Positions 17,579-26,054 of a stretch of DNA of 52,213 bases are shown piece after piece. The stretch covers positions 1 to 52,213 of the forward strand of contig NZ_CANTZW010000030.1 in assembly GCF_947855115.1 (NCBI RefSeq), read 5' to 3'. The notes below the pieces were generated by a model. The model did no database searches. It was not told where the DNA came from and saw only the letters and a list, made by a program, of their open reading frames with translations. The translations under genes and the position numbers were made by a program. The stretch's first letter is position 1. Each line of letters begins with the position of its first letter. Source of the DNA: an uncultured Parabacteroides sp. GTDB taxonomy: Bacteria; Bacteroidota; Bacteroidia; Bacteroidales; Tannerellaceae.

Positions 17579-18709
17579 ATGATTGACGCAAATAAATTCA
17601 TGAAGGGAAAACGTCGTATACCGACAGTTTGTTTCCCCAATAATATTGCTAAAGAGGATTTACCATTGTGGGGATATTATCACGAAGAGAGCAATTACTA
17701 TAATGTTATAGACACTAAGGAACCTTCATCAGAAATGGGTGGCACAAAACCCGTATTATTGGGCCATTTTTACGCCGTTAAGCCGGAACAGCCCAATGCA
17801 GAAGATAAACTCATCGGATATTATGAAGAGGATAAGGTAATTTTTAAAACATACGAGGGGGTTCTCTGTGAACTTACCCCTGTTGAACTGAAGATTGATA
17901 TTTTCTCTCGTAACACAGGTATTCTTGAATCTGACATTATGCTCAAGAAAGGTGCCATCATTATTGGATGTGGCTCTGTAGGTAGTTTAGTTGCATTGGA
18001 ATTAGCACGAGCTGGTGTTGGTCGTTTCTTCTTAATTGACATGGATATTATGGGTTACCATAATATCTGTCGTCACCAATGTGGCATACAGGATGTTGGT
18101 AAGTATAAAGTTAATGCAGTAAAAGAACGTATTCTACAAATCAACCCAAGTGCAGAAGTGATAACTTCAACTAAAATGATTCAAGAAGTAGCTTTAGATA
18201 TAATAGAACCATTCTGTGGGTCTAACACTATTATTATTGGTTGTGCTGATAACCGCGAGGGTGATTTGTATGCAGATTCGATGCTTGCAAAGCCATACAA
18301 GATGCCATTTGTTTCTATCGGCTTTTGGGAAAGAGCATTTGCTGGTGAAATCTTCTATTGCCTACCGGAAGGTATGCCAGCATACTCAGATTTTGTTGCT
18401 GCATTGGGTGACACATCGGGGCGCGTAAATGCTAATACTCATTTATATATGGGTGAAGTGGGATCATTTGAACCAGGTATCTCTGCGGATATTAATTTCG
18501 TAACAACTATTGGTGTTAAAATGATTCTCGACCTACTGAATAGAGACAATGAGAATTATACCCAGCGTCTAATTCATCACCTTTCTCAATATACATTGAT
18601 ATGTAATACCAATAATCCTAAGATTGGTGGTGAAATGGCAGAGATTTTCTCATATCCGCTTCAAGTAACAACAAGTATTGAAGTTGAATACGCAAATCCA
18701 GCTCAGTAA
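17579..18709 (+). CDS. ThiF/E1-like adenylating enzyme
   Basis: A 376-residue protein with a ThiF/MoeB/E1 adenylation domain from about residue 120. Nucleotide loop GCGSVG (130-135), Asp154/156 (LIDMD), HNICRHQ (Asn162, Arg165) and a Lys at 175 follow the family pattern. Cys261 (IFYCLPEG) is a candidate thioester cysteine. The first about 115 residues are a separate region I cannot name. E1-like enzymes activate the C-terminus of ubiquitin-like proteins for transfer to an E2. Position directly after JAB and E2-like genes supports a conjugation pathway rather than cofactor synthesis. Confidence 0.9.
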   Translation: MIDANKFMKGKRRIPTVCFPNNIAKEDLPLWGYYHEESNYYNVIDTKEPSSEMGGTKPVLLGHFYAVKPEQPNAEDKLIGYYEEDKVIFKTYEGVLCELTPVELKIDIFSRNTGILESDIMLKKGAIIIGCGSVGSLVALELARAGVGRFFLIDMDIMGYHNICRHQCGIQDVGKYKVNAVKERILQINPSAEVITSTKMIQEVALDIIEPFCGSNTIIIGCADNREGDLYADSMLAKPYKMPFVSIGFWERAFAGEIFYCLPEGMPAYSDFVAALGDTSGRVNANTHLYMGEVGSFEPGISADINFVTTIGVKMILDLLNRDNENYTQRLIHHLSQYTLICNTNNPKIGGEMAEIFSYPLQVTTSIEVEYANPAQ

Positions 18710-18712
18710 AAA

Positions 18713-19261
18713 ATGAATCAATACCATATTCGTATAGACGGAGAACAATCCACCGACTCCTATACCTATCAGGAGTTGGTGGATATGGGTTTGTTTGAAC
18801 TTGATGCGGACAGCTTAAATGGTATAGAAATTAAAAAAACTACGAAGTCTAATTTTACACCACTTAAATCATATTGTTTTCCAGAACGTCAATCTAATGA
18901 AAATTCATATTATGTAGACGAATATGGGCAGATACATAGAAGAAATATAAGCCCCAGTAATAATCATAATGGCTCATATGTGGATGAATTTGGACAAATA
19001 GTTAGGCCGAATAGTTCTAGCAGTACTTCGTCTAATAATAGTTCAAACTCAACTAATAGCTCTTCATCAAACTCTAATAATACTGCAAGTAGCGAAGGAT
19101 GGAAAATCTTTTTTAAGGTACTTGGAACAATTATAGTTTTAGCTATCGGTATTTCTATAGCAATTGCGATAGCTAATGCAGGTGGTGGAAACTTCCTTGT
19201 AGGAATACCAATTGTCGCAGTATATTGGATTCTTAAACTAATATGGGGATGGGATGATTAA
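18713..19261 (+). CDS. Small membrane protein with tag motifs, GYF_2-like N-terminus
   Basis: A 182-residue protein. The N-terminal about 60 residues resemble a GYF_2/DUF4339-like domain. Two copies of a short motif follow, YVDEYGQIHR and YVDEFGQIVR, then a Ser/Asn-rich linker of about 35 residues, and two C-terminal hydrophobic segments (about 130-150 and 158-178). The D-x-G-x-I motif recurs in other proteins of this operon. It starts 3 bases after the E1-like gene. It is a candidate membrane partner or substrate of the conjugation enzymes; no activity is visible. Confidence 0.72.
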   Translation: MNQYHIRIDGEQSTDSYTYQELVDMGLFELDADSLNGIEIKKTTKSNFTPLKSYCFPERQSNENSYYVDEYGQIHRRNISPSNNHNGSYVDEFGQIVRPNSSSSTSSNNSSNSTNSSSSNSNNTASSEGWKIFFKVLGTIIVLAIGISIAIAIANAGGGNFLVGIPIVAVYWILKLIWGWDD

Positions 19262-19273
19262 TATGTAAGAATT

Positions 19274-19882
19274 ATGGAGTATAAATTTTATGTAAAAATG
19301 GATGAGGAAACTTATGGTCCCTATTCTGCTAAAGAAGTAAGAGATCTTCAGTTGATGGATGATATCCTGGTAACAGAAGAAAGTATGAATGAATGGTTGC
19401 CCGCTGGTCGATTTGATTTTGACGATATGGTGAAGAAAGAATTAGGTGCTTCTGTAAATGAAGATGGTACAATCAACCGTCCAAGATATGATACGCCAAT
19501 GACTTCGCCAGTGCCACCAGTTACCACTCAACAACATCAATCACATTATACATCAACTTATTCAGGGGGAGTTCCTAATGAAATCAAAGGTTGGAACTGG
19601 GGCGCATTTTTCTTTAATTGGATTTGGGGGGTTTGCAATGGTGTATATTGGCCTTTAGTGCTAATTATCGTAAACTTCATTCCATATGTAGGGGCTTTAA
19701 TCTCATTAGGTGGCTGTATTGCATTAGGTATAAATGGCAATGAGTGGGCATGGAAAGCCAAATCCTGGTCAAGTGTAGCGGAATTTAAAAGAGTACAACA
19801 CAAATGGGCAATAGCCATTTTATGGGTATTGGGTATATCTATTGGATTAGGAGTATTAATTGGCATAGGATCCTCTATATAA
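19274..19882 (+). CDS. GYF_2 (DUF4339) domain membrane protein
   Basis: A 202-residue protein. Residues 1-50 form a GYF_2/DUF4339 domain (FYVKMDEETYGPYSAKEV, DLQLMDD, EWLPAG), usually a protein-interaction module that binds proline-rich peptides. A copy of the operon tag (NEDGTINR) and a proline-rich linker follow. The C-terminal half is membrane-embedded, starting GWNWGAFFFNWIWG, a pattern seen in small bacterial membrane proteins with several helices. A remnant of a paralogous GYF_2 reading frame lies at 22195. Confidence 0.78.
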   Translation: MEYKFYVKMDEETYGPYSAKEVRDLQLMDDILVTEESMNEWLPAGRFDFDDMVKKELGASVNEDGTINRPRYDTPMTSPVPPVTTQQHQSHYTSTYSGGVPNEIKGWNWGAFFFNWIWGVCNGVYWPLVLIIVNFIPYVGALISLGGCIALGINGNEWAWKAKSWSSVAEFKRVQHKWAIAILWVLGISIGLGVLIGIGSSI

Positions 19883-19886
19883 TAAG

Positions 19887-20570
19887 ATGAATACGGATTA
19901 TAAAGTATCAAAAGATGGAACCATTTTCGAAATTCGTGAAGATGGTTCCATTTCTAAAATTGCTAGAATAGATGAGAAAGGAAATATTTCTAGCATAAAC
20001 GGGAACATAAATAGGCAGCAAGGTGGTAAAGGTAAGTATTGGTTCTTTATTATTCTTTTCATTATAACCTCTGCCATACTGGGTGTTTTATATATTCAGA
20101 CATCAGATAGTTTGAGTTATTATCGATGGAAGTATTATGATACAAGAAAAGAACTATCAGAAGCCAATTCTGTAATCAATGATGTGGCAGAATTATATCC
20201 TATTATTATTAAAGATATTGAAATTGGAAATATATACAAAGATGGAGATATCGAAACCGATTATGGGGAACGCATATATGATTACAATACGATGTACCTT
20301 GAGCCTCGTATTGAGTATATTGGATTAGAGTCTGGAACGAAAACCTTTAAAGTGAAATGGTATACTCCGAGCGGTTATCTTAGTAGAGGAGATTCTTCCC
20401 CTTCTGGATTCTCTCAAGCTCACGATGAATATATAAGCAAGGGGAATAATACTCTTACTCTTAACGGTTGGGGTAATGATAGAAAGGGAAATTGGCACAG
20501 CGGAACATATCGGATCGAGGTTTGGTATGAGAACACATGTCTTAAAACAAAAACATTCAAGATATACTAA
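19887..20570 (+). CDS. Tag-bearing membrane protein with duplicated C-terminal domain
   Basis: A 227-residue protein. The N-terminus has three beta-like units (KDGTIFEI, EDGSISKI, EKGNISSI). A membrane helix lies at about residues 50-70, then a short coiled region, and a C-terminal domain from about 105 that ends TYRIEVWYEN. This domain is almost identical to that of the protein at 21421, and the DNA is identical over 320 bases. The layout predicts a cytoplasmic tag and an extracytoplasmic beta-rich domain. Function is unknown. Confidence 0.72.
   Translation: MNTDYKVSKDGTIFEIREDGSISKIARIDEKGNISSINGNINRQQGGKGKYWFFIILFIITSAILGVLYIQTSDSLSYYRWKYYDTRKELSEANSVINDVAELYPIIIKDIEIGNIYKDGDIETDYGERIYDYNTMYLEPRIEYIGLESGTKTFKVKWYTPSGYLSRGDSSPSGFSQAHDEYISKGNNTLTLNGWGNDRKGNWHSGTYRIEVWYENTCLKTKTFKIY
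20214..20533 (+). repeat. 320-bp direct repeat, copy 1
   Basis: By eye, identical base for base to 21817-22136 at an offset of 1603. It encodes the C-terminal domain of the protein at 19887-20570. Sequence outside these limits diverges immediately. Confidence 0.88.
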
Positions 20571-20586
20571 ACACGCTAAGAACGGA

Positions 20587-21417
20587 ATGAATAAGACTTA
20601 TCGAATATCAAATGATGGTACCATTTTTGAAATTAAAGAAGATGGTTCTATTGCGAAATTGGCTAAAATTGATGATGCTGGAAACATTTCAACGATTAGG
20701 AATGCGGAAAAAGATAGGCCAAACATACCCCAACATCATAATTCAGTCTCAAAGGTTGAATATGATAAAGCTCAAGCTATCTGTGACATTATAGATATAC
20801 TTAGGAGCAGAAGTCATACAACAGTCACAATTGATGCTTTAATTGATAAATTATTTCCCATTAATGGAATAAAATTAGGTGTGACTTCACACTCTGATTT
20901 ACAGAAACTTGGTTATAATTCAAATTGGATTAAACCTTTCTTTCCTTCCGCATTTTCTTCCATTCCGGGCGCATCAGATGAACTAATCGATATTCTTAAT
21001 GGATCTTTTGGCGACGGAGGTGTTACTCATGGATATTTTTATAAAGATAATATTAGTGGGCATTTTGACGCCAAAGGAATTATTACTGATATCATGTTTT
21101 TGGTGAGTGATGATATGCCTATTCAATGGTATAATGCATTCGGTTTTTCTTCAAAGCTATCATATAATGAATGGATAGCATTATTAAAGAAAAATAATTT
21201 TAAAATTACAGATACCCAAGAACCTGTAGTCATTAAAGAGAAAGTGGGATTTCTAAGGTGGAAGGACAGATTTTCAGCAACTTTTAATGCTCGTTACCCT
21301 AATAGTGCGTATCAGCTTAAATTTGTATTTAGTCGTTTTATTGAAAACAAACAACCCATAACTAACGATACAGCAAATGTTATTGCAAGCATAACTATCG
21401 AACCAATCAAATTGTAA
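20587..21417 (+). CDS. Tag-bearing protein of unknown function
   Basis: A 276-residue protein starting at the ATG at 20587; a longer frame from 20476 would overlap the preceding gene and lacks the tag start shared by paralogues. Residues 1-38 carry the triple tag (NDGTIFEI, EDGSIAKL, DAGNISTI), nearly identical to that of the protein at 21421. The rest appears soluble, with no membrane helix, and includes a Gly/Asp-rich segment FGDGGVTHGYFYKDN. No family is recognised. It lies between two paralogous membrane proteins and shares their tag, which suggests a common partner or location. Confidence 0.72.
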   Translation: MNKTYRISNDGTIFEIKEDGSIAKLAKIDDAGNISTIRNAEKDRPNIPQHHNSVSKVEYDKAQAICDIIDILRSRSHTTVTIDALIDKLFPINGIKLGVTSHSDLQKLGYNSNWIKPFFPSAFSSIPGASDELIDILNGSFGDGGVTHGYFYKDNISGHFDAKGIITDIMFLVSDDMPIQWYNAFGFSSKLSYNEWIALLKKNNFKITDTQEPVVIKEKVGFLRWKDRFSATFNARYPNSAYQLKFVFSRFIENKQPITNDTANVIASITIEPIKL

Positions 21418-21420
21418 TTT

Positions 21421-22173
21421 ATGGATAAAACATATAGAATTTCAGGAGATGGAACTATCTTTGAAATTAAAGATGACGGATCTATTGCCAAATTAGCCAA
21501 AATTGATGATAATGGACGTATTAGTACATTATCTGGAGAAATTATGACGACAGGAGGTGGTAGTAAAGGCAGATATTTGTTTTTTATAATAGTATTTGCA
21601 ATTGCAGCCGTTATTTTGGGCGTGTCATATATAGAGGCTGATGAAAATTATTCTAGAGCTAGTAAAGAACGCTATGAGTATAAAGAAAAGTATGAGGAAG
21701 CGACTACTTCTATGCGTAGTCAAATTAGTAGTTTGGAGCAAGAAAGGGATAACGCCAAATCAGAACTTTCAAGTCTCAAAAGCAGAGTAAGTAACACTTA
21801 TCCTTTAATTATAACTGATATTGAAATTGGAAATATATACAAAGATGGAGATATCGAAACCGATTATGGGGAACGCATATATGATTACAATACGATGTAC
21901 CTTGAGCCTCGTATTGAGTATATTGGATTAGAGTCTGGAACGAAAACCTTTAAAGTGAAATGGTATACTCCGAGCGGTTATCTTAGTAGAGGAGATTCTT
22001 CCCCTTCTGGATTCTCTCAAGCTCACGATGAATATATAAGCAAGGGGAATAATACTCTTACTCTTAACGGTTGGGGTAATGATAGAAAGGGAAATTGGCA
22101 CAGCGGAACATATCGGATCGAGGTTTGGTATGAGAATGTATGTCTAAAAGCAAAAACATTTACAATATATTAG
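21421..22173 (+). CDS. Tag-bearing membrane protein with coiled coil and duplicated domain
   Basis: A 250-residue paralogue of the protein at 19887. It has the triple tag at 1-38, a membrane helix at about 56-76, a coiled coil (about 85-122, with QISSLEQERDNAKSEL), then the same C-terminal domain, from about residue 130. The 320 bases coding this domain are identical to 20214-20533, while the N-terminal halves differ, so the domain was copied recently or homogenised by gene conversion. Confidence 0.75.
   Translation: MDKTYRISGDGTIFEIKDDGSIAKLAKIDDNGRISTLSGEIMTTGGGSKGRYLFFIIVFAIAAVILGVSYIEADENYSRASKERYEYKEKYEEATTSMRSQISSLEQERDNAKSELSSLKSRVSNTYPLIITDIEIGNIYKDGDIETDYGERIYDYNTMYLEPRIEYIGLESGTKTFKVKWYTPSGYLSRGDSSPSGFSQAHDEYISKGNNTLTLNGWGNDRKGNWHSGTYRIEVWYENVCLKAKTFTIY
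21817..22136 (+). repeat. 320-bp direct repeat, copy 2
   Basis: Identical partner of 20214-20533. Recombination between the copies would delete about 1.6 kb including the gene at 20587 and make a chimeric gene. Confidence 0.88.
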
Positions 22174-22194
22174 TATGTAAAAGTGTTATATAAA

Positions 22195-22263
22195 ATGGAT
22201 GGGGATATACTTGAGCCCTATACAGAAAAGCAAATTCAAGAACTCCAACTGATAAAGAATTAA
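22195..22263 (+). pseudogene. Remnant of a GYF_2-domain gene
   Basis: A 22-residue frame reading MDGDILEPYTEKQIQELQL corresponds to the start of the GYF_2 protein at 19274 (MDEETYGPYSAKEV, DLQLMDD) and then ends in a stop. Nothing of the membrane half remains. It is a decayed paralogue. Confidence 0.6.
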
Positions 22264-22293
22264 ATAAACTTCTGAGTCAAGACTTAGCCCAAA

Positions 22294-22410
22294 ATGTTAA
22301 AATTATATGATAAAATTAGGAGTTTTGGAAGTAAGAACTATGCTGTTGTAGTTAATCATGATGGAGATGTAACTTTTGGAGCTATAGTTAAAGATGCAAA
22401 GAAATATTAG
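22294..22410 (+). CDS. Very short frame of uncertain status
   Basis: A 38-residue frame with VVNHDGDVTFGAIV, which resembles the operon's D-G tags or a WG-like repeat strand. It lies in decayed DNA between the GYF_2 remnant and the next tag protein. It may be a gene fragment rather than an expressed peptide. Confidence 0.3.
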   Translation: MLKLYDKIRSFGSKNYAVVVNHDGDVTFGAIVKDAKKY

Positions 22411-22485
22411 CATGCGTTTATACAAGTTATAGAGAACTTGAATTAAGATTGGAGTAACTATTATGTCTAAAAAAATAAATTCAAT

Positions 22486-23018
22486 ATGGGAGAATTATAT
22501 TCGATAAATGAAGATGGATCTATAACCCGTTCTAATAGAAAGACCTTGGATAGCATTAAATGGCTTGATTATAAGCAATACAAGGGGAAGTGGTCATTTA
22601 TGCAACTGTTTTTTTGCATACTGTGCTTATTTCCCATATATGGATGGGCGGTTGGCTTACTAATATTTTGGGGAATTAAACTTTTCAAGGGGTATTGGCC
22701 CTTTGTTGGAATTAGAGCCATTGAGGATACTAATAACCCAATAAAAATATATTGTGACAAAAAGGGATTGCTTGGGTTATATTCACAAAAGTATCGGATT
22801 ACATCGGCCAAATATGTTTCAATCCAACAACTACAAACACATGATTATCCAGCTTTTATTTGTGAAAGCGAAGGACTTTTTAGTCTATTTAACTATACAA
22901 AAATAAGTTCCTTTTTAAAGATTCAGAAGGAATTACATATTTGGGTGGTAATGCAGTTTTAATTGAAAGAAAAAACAAAAAAGAGAAATATTCTGTAATA
23001 GGAATGCGATTGGAATAA
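22486..23018 (+). pseudogene. Tag-bearing membrane protein, frameshifted
   Basis: Starts MGELYSINEDGSITR, the single-unit form of the operon tag, then two hydrophobic segments (about 45-75) and a soluble tail. In the written frame it ends at 22962. A one-base gain in the run of five T near 22910 would continue it as FKDSEGITYLGGNAVLIER to a stop at 23018, giving 177 residues. The downstream sequence reads as natural protein, so a single-base deletion is likely: mutation, slippage or sequencing error. Confidence 0.65.
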
Positions 23019-23066
23019 TTTTGTTCCCAACTCAACAAAAATGAACTAGTTGAACGTTCTAAATAA

Positions 23067-23335
23067 ATGAAGCAATGGTATGAAATAGATCCTGAGTTGT
23101 TGAAATGAAGCAGTGCGCGTTTATCTTGTACTACCAGATGCAGATGTGTTGATAAACATAATGGGATTTAAACATCAGTTATTTAAAATTGATTCTGCAA
23201 ATAATTATTATATCAATCCAGAGTAGGTAACAGCATCCATGGCCGTGAGCAGGACAATTAATTGATTAATTTTATATGAACTGACTCTAATGAGAGAAAT
23301 AGATTAATTTAAAGATTTATTAAGTTTAAGATAAA
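23067..23335 (+). pseudogene. Decayed paralogue of the E2-like gene
   Basis: Broken segments match the E2-like protein at 15110 in order: KQWYEIDPELLK (versus NQWYERDPELLE), VRVYLVLPDADVLIN.MGF (versus VRVYPVLPDVDDLINRCGF), a counterpart of the Cys region reading ANNYYINPE with no Cys, and LILYELTL (versus LMSYELVLTG). Several stops and a large internal deletion are present. It shows the locus once had a second E2-like gene. Confidence 0.72.
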
Positions 23336-23338
23336 AAC

Positions 23339-24420
23339 ATGAAATTGTATGAAGTAATGAAAGAGGATGCAATCTTAGGTCCTTTCAATATAGATGAAAT
23401 TGCAGAATTCGTTCATTCCGGACTGATTCTCAAAAGAGATTATGCATATAATATTGAATATCCGGATAGTTTTAGAACGGTAGAATTCTTCTTGGAAAGG
23501 CATGGAAAGAAGGTTTCTATAGAACATAAAGGAAATATATTTTCTCAAATCAAGGAAATAGGACAAGAGTTAATACTTCCCTCTTCTATTTTCACCAAAG
23601 AGCCATGGAAAAAGGATAAACAATTGTTTATCTTGTCTCTCGTAGGACTTACATTATCAGGCTTAATAGCTATTGCTCCATTTTTTAATGCTTATGTCCT
23701 ATTCTACTGTATTGCGTTATATTTTTCTATTATATGGGGACTATTCTTTTATTACTTATTCAAAACGGAACAAGTAAAACTCAAAACGACAATTTTTCTA
23801 TTTTTCGCAACTCAGATTTTCACCACCCTTATATTCTTTGTGTTGGATATCGGGAAGCTAAATCCATTTGAAGGTTTATACGATACCGGAAATGTTTTAA
23901 TATCTCTAATCTCCTGTATCATAGGAATAGGCGTACCAGAAGAATTTGTAAAAGTATTGCCAATATATTTTTGATATTATATTTTTCCAAGAGTGTCATC
24001 AAACCACAAACAGCTGTTTTCTATGGCTTAATGTCGGGTATAGCATTTGGCGTTTATGAAGGTGTAAATTATCAGCTTGGACCTAATTTTCAAATGTTGT
24101 TAGATAATGACATCGCAGATGGATATGTCTTCTCATATTTATCAAACATTGCCAGGTTAACAAGTTTGCCATTCTTGCACGCAATATGGTGTGGTATCGC
24201 TTCATATTTTGTAGCATTCGCATTTTTATATCCAAGATTTAGAGTCGCGTTATACACATTAGCAATATTAGTGCCCGCTACGATTCATGGATTGTATGAT
24301 TATTTGTGCTTTAATGTTCCGTTTGCATTGGCTACAGTACCTGTCGTCATTATCGGAGTTGTATTACTAATGGTATATCTCAATATTAGATATGATTTCC
24401 ATTCGAGATTAGCAGATTAA
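23339..24420 (+). pseudogene. GYF_2-PrsW-like membrane protease, frameshifted
   Basis: PrsW proteases cleave membrane proteins such as anti-sigma factors. The N-terminus (about 50 residues) is GYF_2-like (MKEDAILGPFNIDEIAEFV). Several membrane helices follow. PrsW motifs are present: VPEEFVK before the break, then FGVYEG, LHAIWCG and HGLYDY after it. The first frame stops at 23974 and the second runs to 24420. One extra T in the run of five near 23970 restores one protein of 360 residues. All motifs are intact, so the break is recent, a slippage state, or a sequencing error. Confidence 0.78.
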
Positions 24421-24445
24421 ATTTTAATATTAAAAACGTTTTATT

Positions 24446-24985
24446 ATGGGTGAAAAATTTAGAATTAATGAGTACGGAGAAATTATTCGTGAAGATTACT
24501 TCTTTAGACAAGTTCAGAACAATCAAGTGCAGTTCTTACCTTTTGAAAGAAAAGTTTGGAAGATTTATCTTCTAAGCATTATAACATTGGGCATATATGG
24601 CATTGTCGTTCAATGGGCGATGGCAAAAGAAACAAATATATCTTGTGTTGAGGATGGTAAACACACAAGAGGCTTTTGGGGAGCTCTCGGATTATCAATT
24701 ATCACATTAGGTATATATGGTATTGTTTGGGCATATAAATGGTTGAATCATGAAGCAAACTATCTTGAAAGACACGGTAAATCAAAGGTGTTAACAGGTA
24801 GCACATATCTTCTGATACAGACAATAAATATTGTACTTTCATATGTAATGGCATTTTCAGGAAGTGATTTTGGCACACTTATATCTATTGTCATTGGAAT
24901 AATAGTGCTTACATTACTCGTAAAACAACATAACGCAGTTAATGCTCTTTACAATGAGATTAACGACTTTGTAACCAAGGCATGA
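24446..24985 (+). CDS. DUF4234-like membrane protein with operon tag
   Basis: A 179-residue protein starting EKFRINEYGEIIRED, the operon's short tag. Two copies of LSIITLGIYGIV mark DUF4234-type membrane hairpins at about 45-65 and 85-105, with two more hydrophobic segments toward the C-terminus. Leader AAAACGTTTTA ends 3 bases before the ATG, the same as at the E2-like gene. Its stop overlaps the start of the sigma-like gene. Function is unknown. Confidence 0.78.
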   Translation: MGEKFRINEYGEIIREDYFFRQVQNNQVQFLPFERKVWKIYLLSIITLGIYGIVVQWAMAKETNISCVEDGKHTRGFWGALGLSIITLGIYGIVWAYKWLNHEANYLERHGKSKVLTGSTYLLIQTINIVLSYVMAFSGSDFGTLISIVIGIIVLTLLVKQHNAVNALYNEINDFVTKA

Positions 24986-25581
24986 ATATGACAGACCGAC
25001 AACTCGTAGATAAACTCATTATTGGCGACCACCGCACAATTAAGGATTTCTTCTTTGTACGGTGCAAGCCAATGTTGATATACATCGGGCAGTACTTTTG
25101 TCAGTATAAACATACTCCGGAGGAACTTATAGGGGAATTCTATGAGTTCCTCTCTGCTGATGATTGGCACAAACTCAGGATATTCAAATACACATGCTCG
25201 TTAAATTCATATGTAACGATTATCGCCTCTCGATATTTCCAACATAAACGAGACAAGGAACTATTGCCATTAGATGAAAACATTGCCCTTGTTAAAAATT
25301 TACAAGATGATAGAAATGGAGATGCTTTCTTTATGGAAGATTTCAATAAGATTATTAGGAGATTACAACCTTTTGATAGATTCTTGGTCCAACGTATTCT
25401 TATAGATGGGGAGAAACCCGGAGATATTCTTGACGAGGCAAAACTCTTAATGGCAAAAGATGAAAGTTTGAGTACGGAAGCTAAAACCGATGCTCAATTT
25501 GCCGGATATGTTTATACTCGTTATAACCGAGTTAGAAAAGGTTTGCAAAAACAAATGATTGCGATAGGATATGGAAAATAA
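24982..25581 (+). CDS. Sigma-70-family-like factor
   Basis: A 199-residue protein with an ECF-like arrangement. Residues about 1-85 resemble region 2 (DRQLVDKLIIGD, EELIGEFYEFL, LNSYVTIIASRYFQHKRD). Residues about 110-195 would be region 4, but the helix-turn-helix is not clear and carries an insertion. It overlaps the preceding gene by 4 bases and is followed by a small anti-sigma-like gene. It probably directs transcription, perhaps of this locus, in response to a membrane signal. A sigma-like protein with another role is possible. Confidence 0.68.
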   Translation: MNMTDRQLVDKLIIGDHRTIKDFFFVRCKPMLIYIGQYFCQYKHTPEELIGEFYEFLSADDWHKLRIFKYTCSLNSYVTIIASRYFQHKRDKELLPLDENIALVKNLQDDRNGDAFFMEDFNKIIRRLQPFDRFLVQRILIDGEKPGDILDEAKLLMAKDESLSTEAKTDAQFAGYVYTRYNRVRKGLQKQMIAIGYGK

Positions 25582-25765
25582 TACAATTCAAATAAATAAC
25601 TTCGAGTTACTTGGTCGAGTACTTGATGGTAAAGCAACTTCAAAGGAACGAAAGACTGTATTGTTTAATATGTCTGAGGCAATCTTTGAAGAGTGCTTTA
25701 TGGTTGCCCTTCGAGCAACAACATTGTTTAATGAAAAAGTTGAGGCTTATGAAACAATTCAATAA
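25571..25765 (+). CDS. Small hypothetical protein between sigma-like and anti-sigma-like genes
   Basis: A 64-residue acidic, helical protein (NNFELLGRVLDGKAT...). It overlaps the sigma-like gene by 11 bases and the next gene by 17 bases, which supports real translation. No domain is recognised. It may be a partner of the sigma-like factor. Confidence 0.55.
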   Translation: MENNTIQINNFELLGRVLDGKATSKERKTVLFNMSEAIFEECFMVALRATTLFNEKVEAYETIQ

Positions 25766-26054
25766 AATATCAGATGAAGAGTTAGCTGCTTATCTTGAAG
25801 GTATGCTGTCAGAGAAAGAATCAGCAAGGATTGATGCAGCCATGGATATTGATACGCTTGAAATATTGAATGTATCTCGTAAGGCTATTAATGAATTCCC
25901 GTCTGATAATGTCATTACACTTCCATCTTGGGGGAATGTTGCAGCAGCTTCAATACGCCCGATGTATGAGCCATTAGTTATGGCGGGATTCTTAGGTGAT
26001 AGTAATGCTGATGAAACTGCGGATGAGGAGTCAGATACGGATAATGATGAGTAA
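25749..26054 (+). CDS. Small anti-sigma-like protein
   Basis: A 101-residue protein from the ATG at 25749. It begins SDEELAAYLEGMLSEKESARI, the arrangement common at the start of anti-sigma factors and FecR-like regulators, but has no Cys/His zinc site and no membrane helix; it ends in an acidic tail. Its stop overlaps the ATG of the M48 gene. Position after a sigma-like gene suggests an antagonist. A longer frame from 25611 is rejected because it is a shadow of the preceding gene. Confidence 0.58.
   Translation: MKQFNKISDEELAAYLEGMLSEKESARIDAAMDIDTLEILNVSRKAINEFPSDNVITLPSWGNVAAASIRPMYEPLVMAGFLGDSNADETADEESDTDNDE

Noticed and set aside
17579..18709. Thiamine or molybdopterin cofactor ThiF/MoeB
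   Set aside because: No cofactor genes nearby; the neighbours are JAB and E2-like genes.
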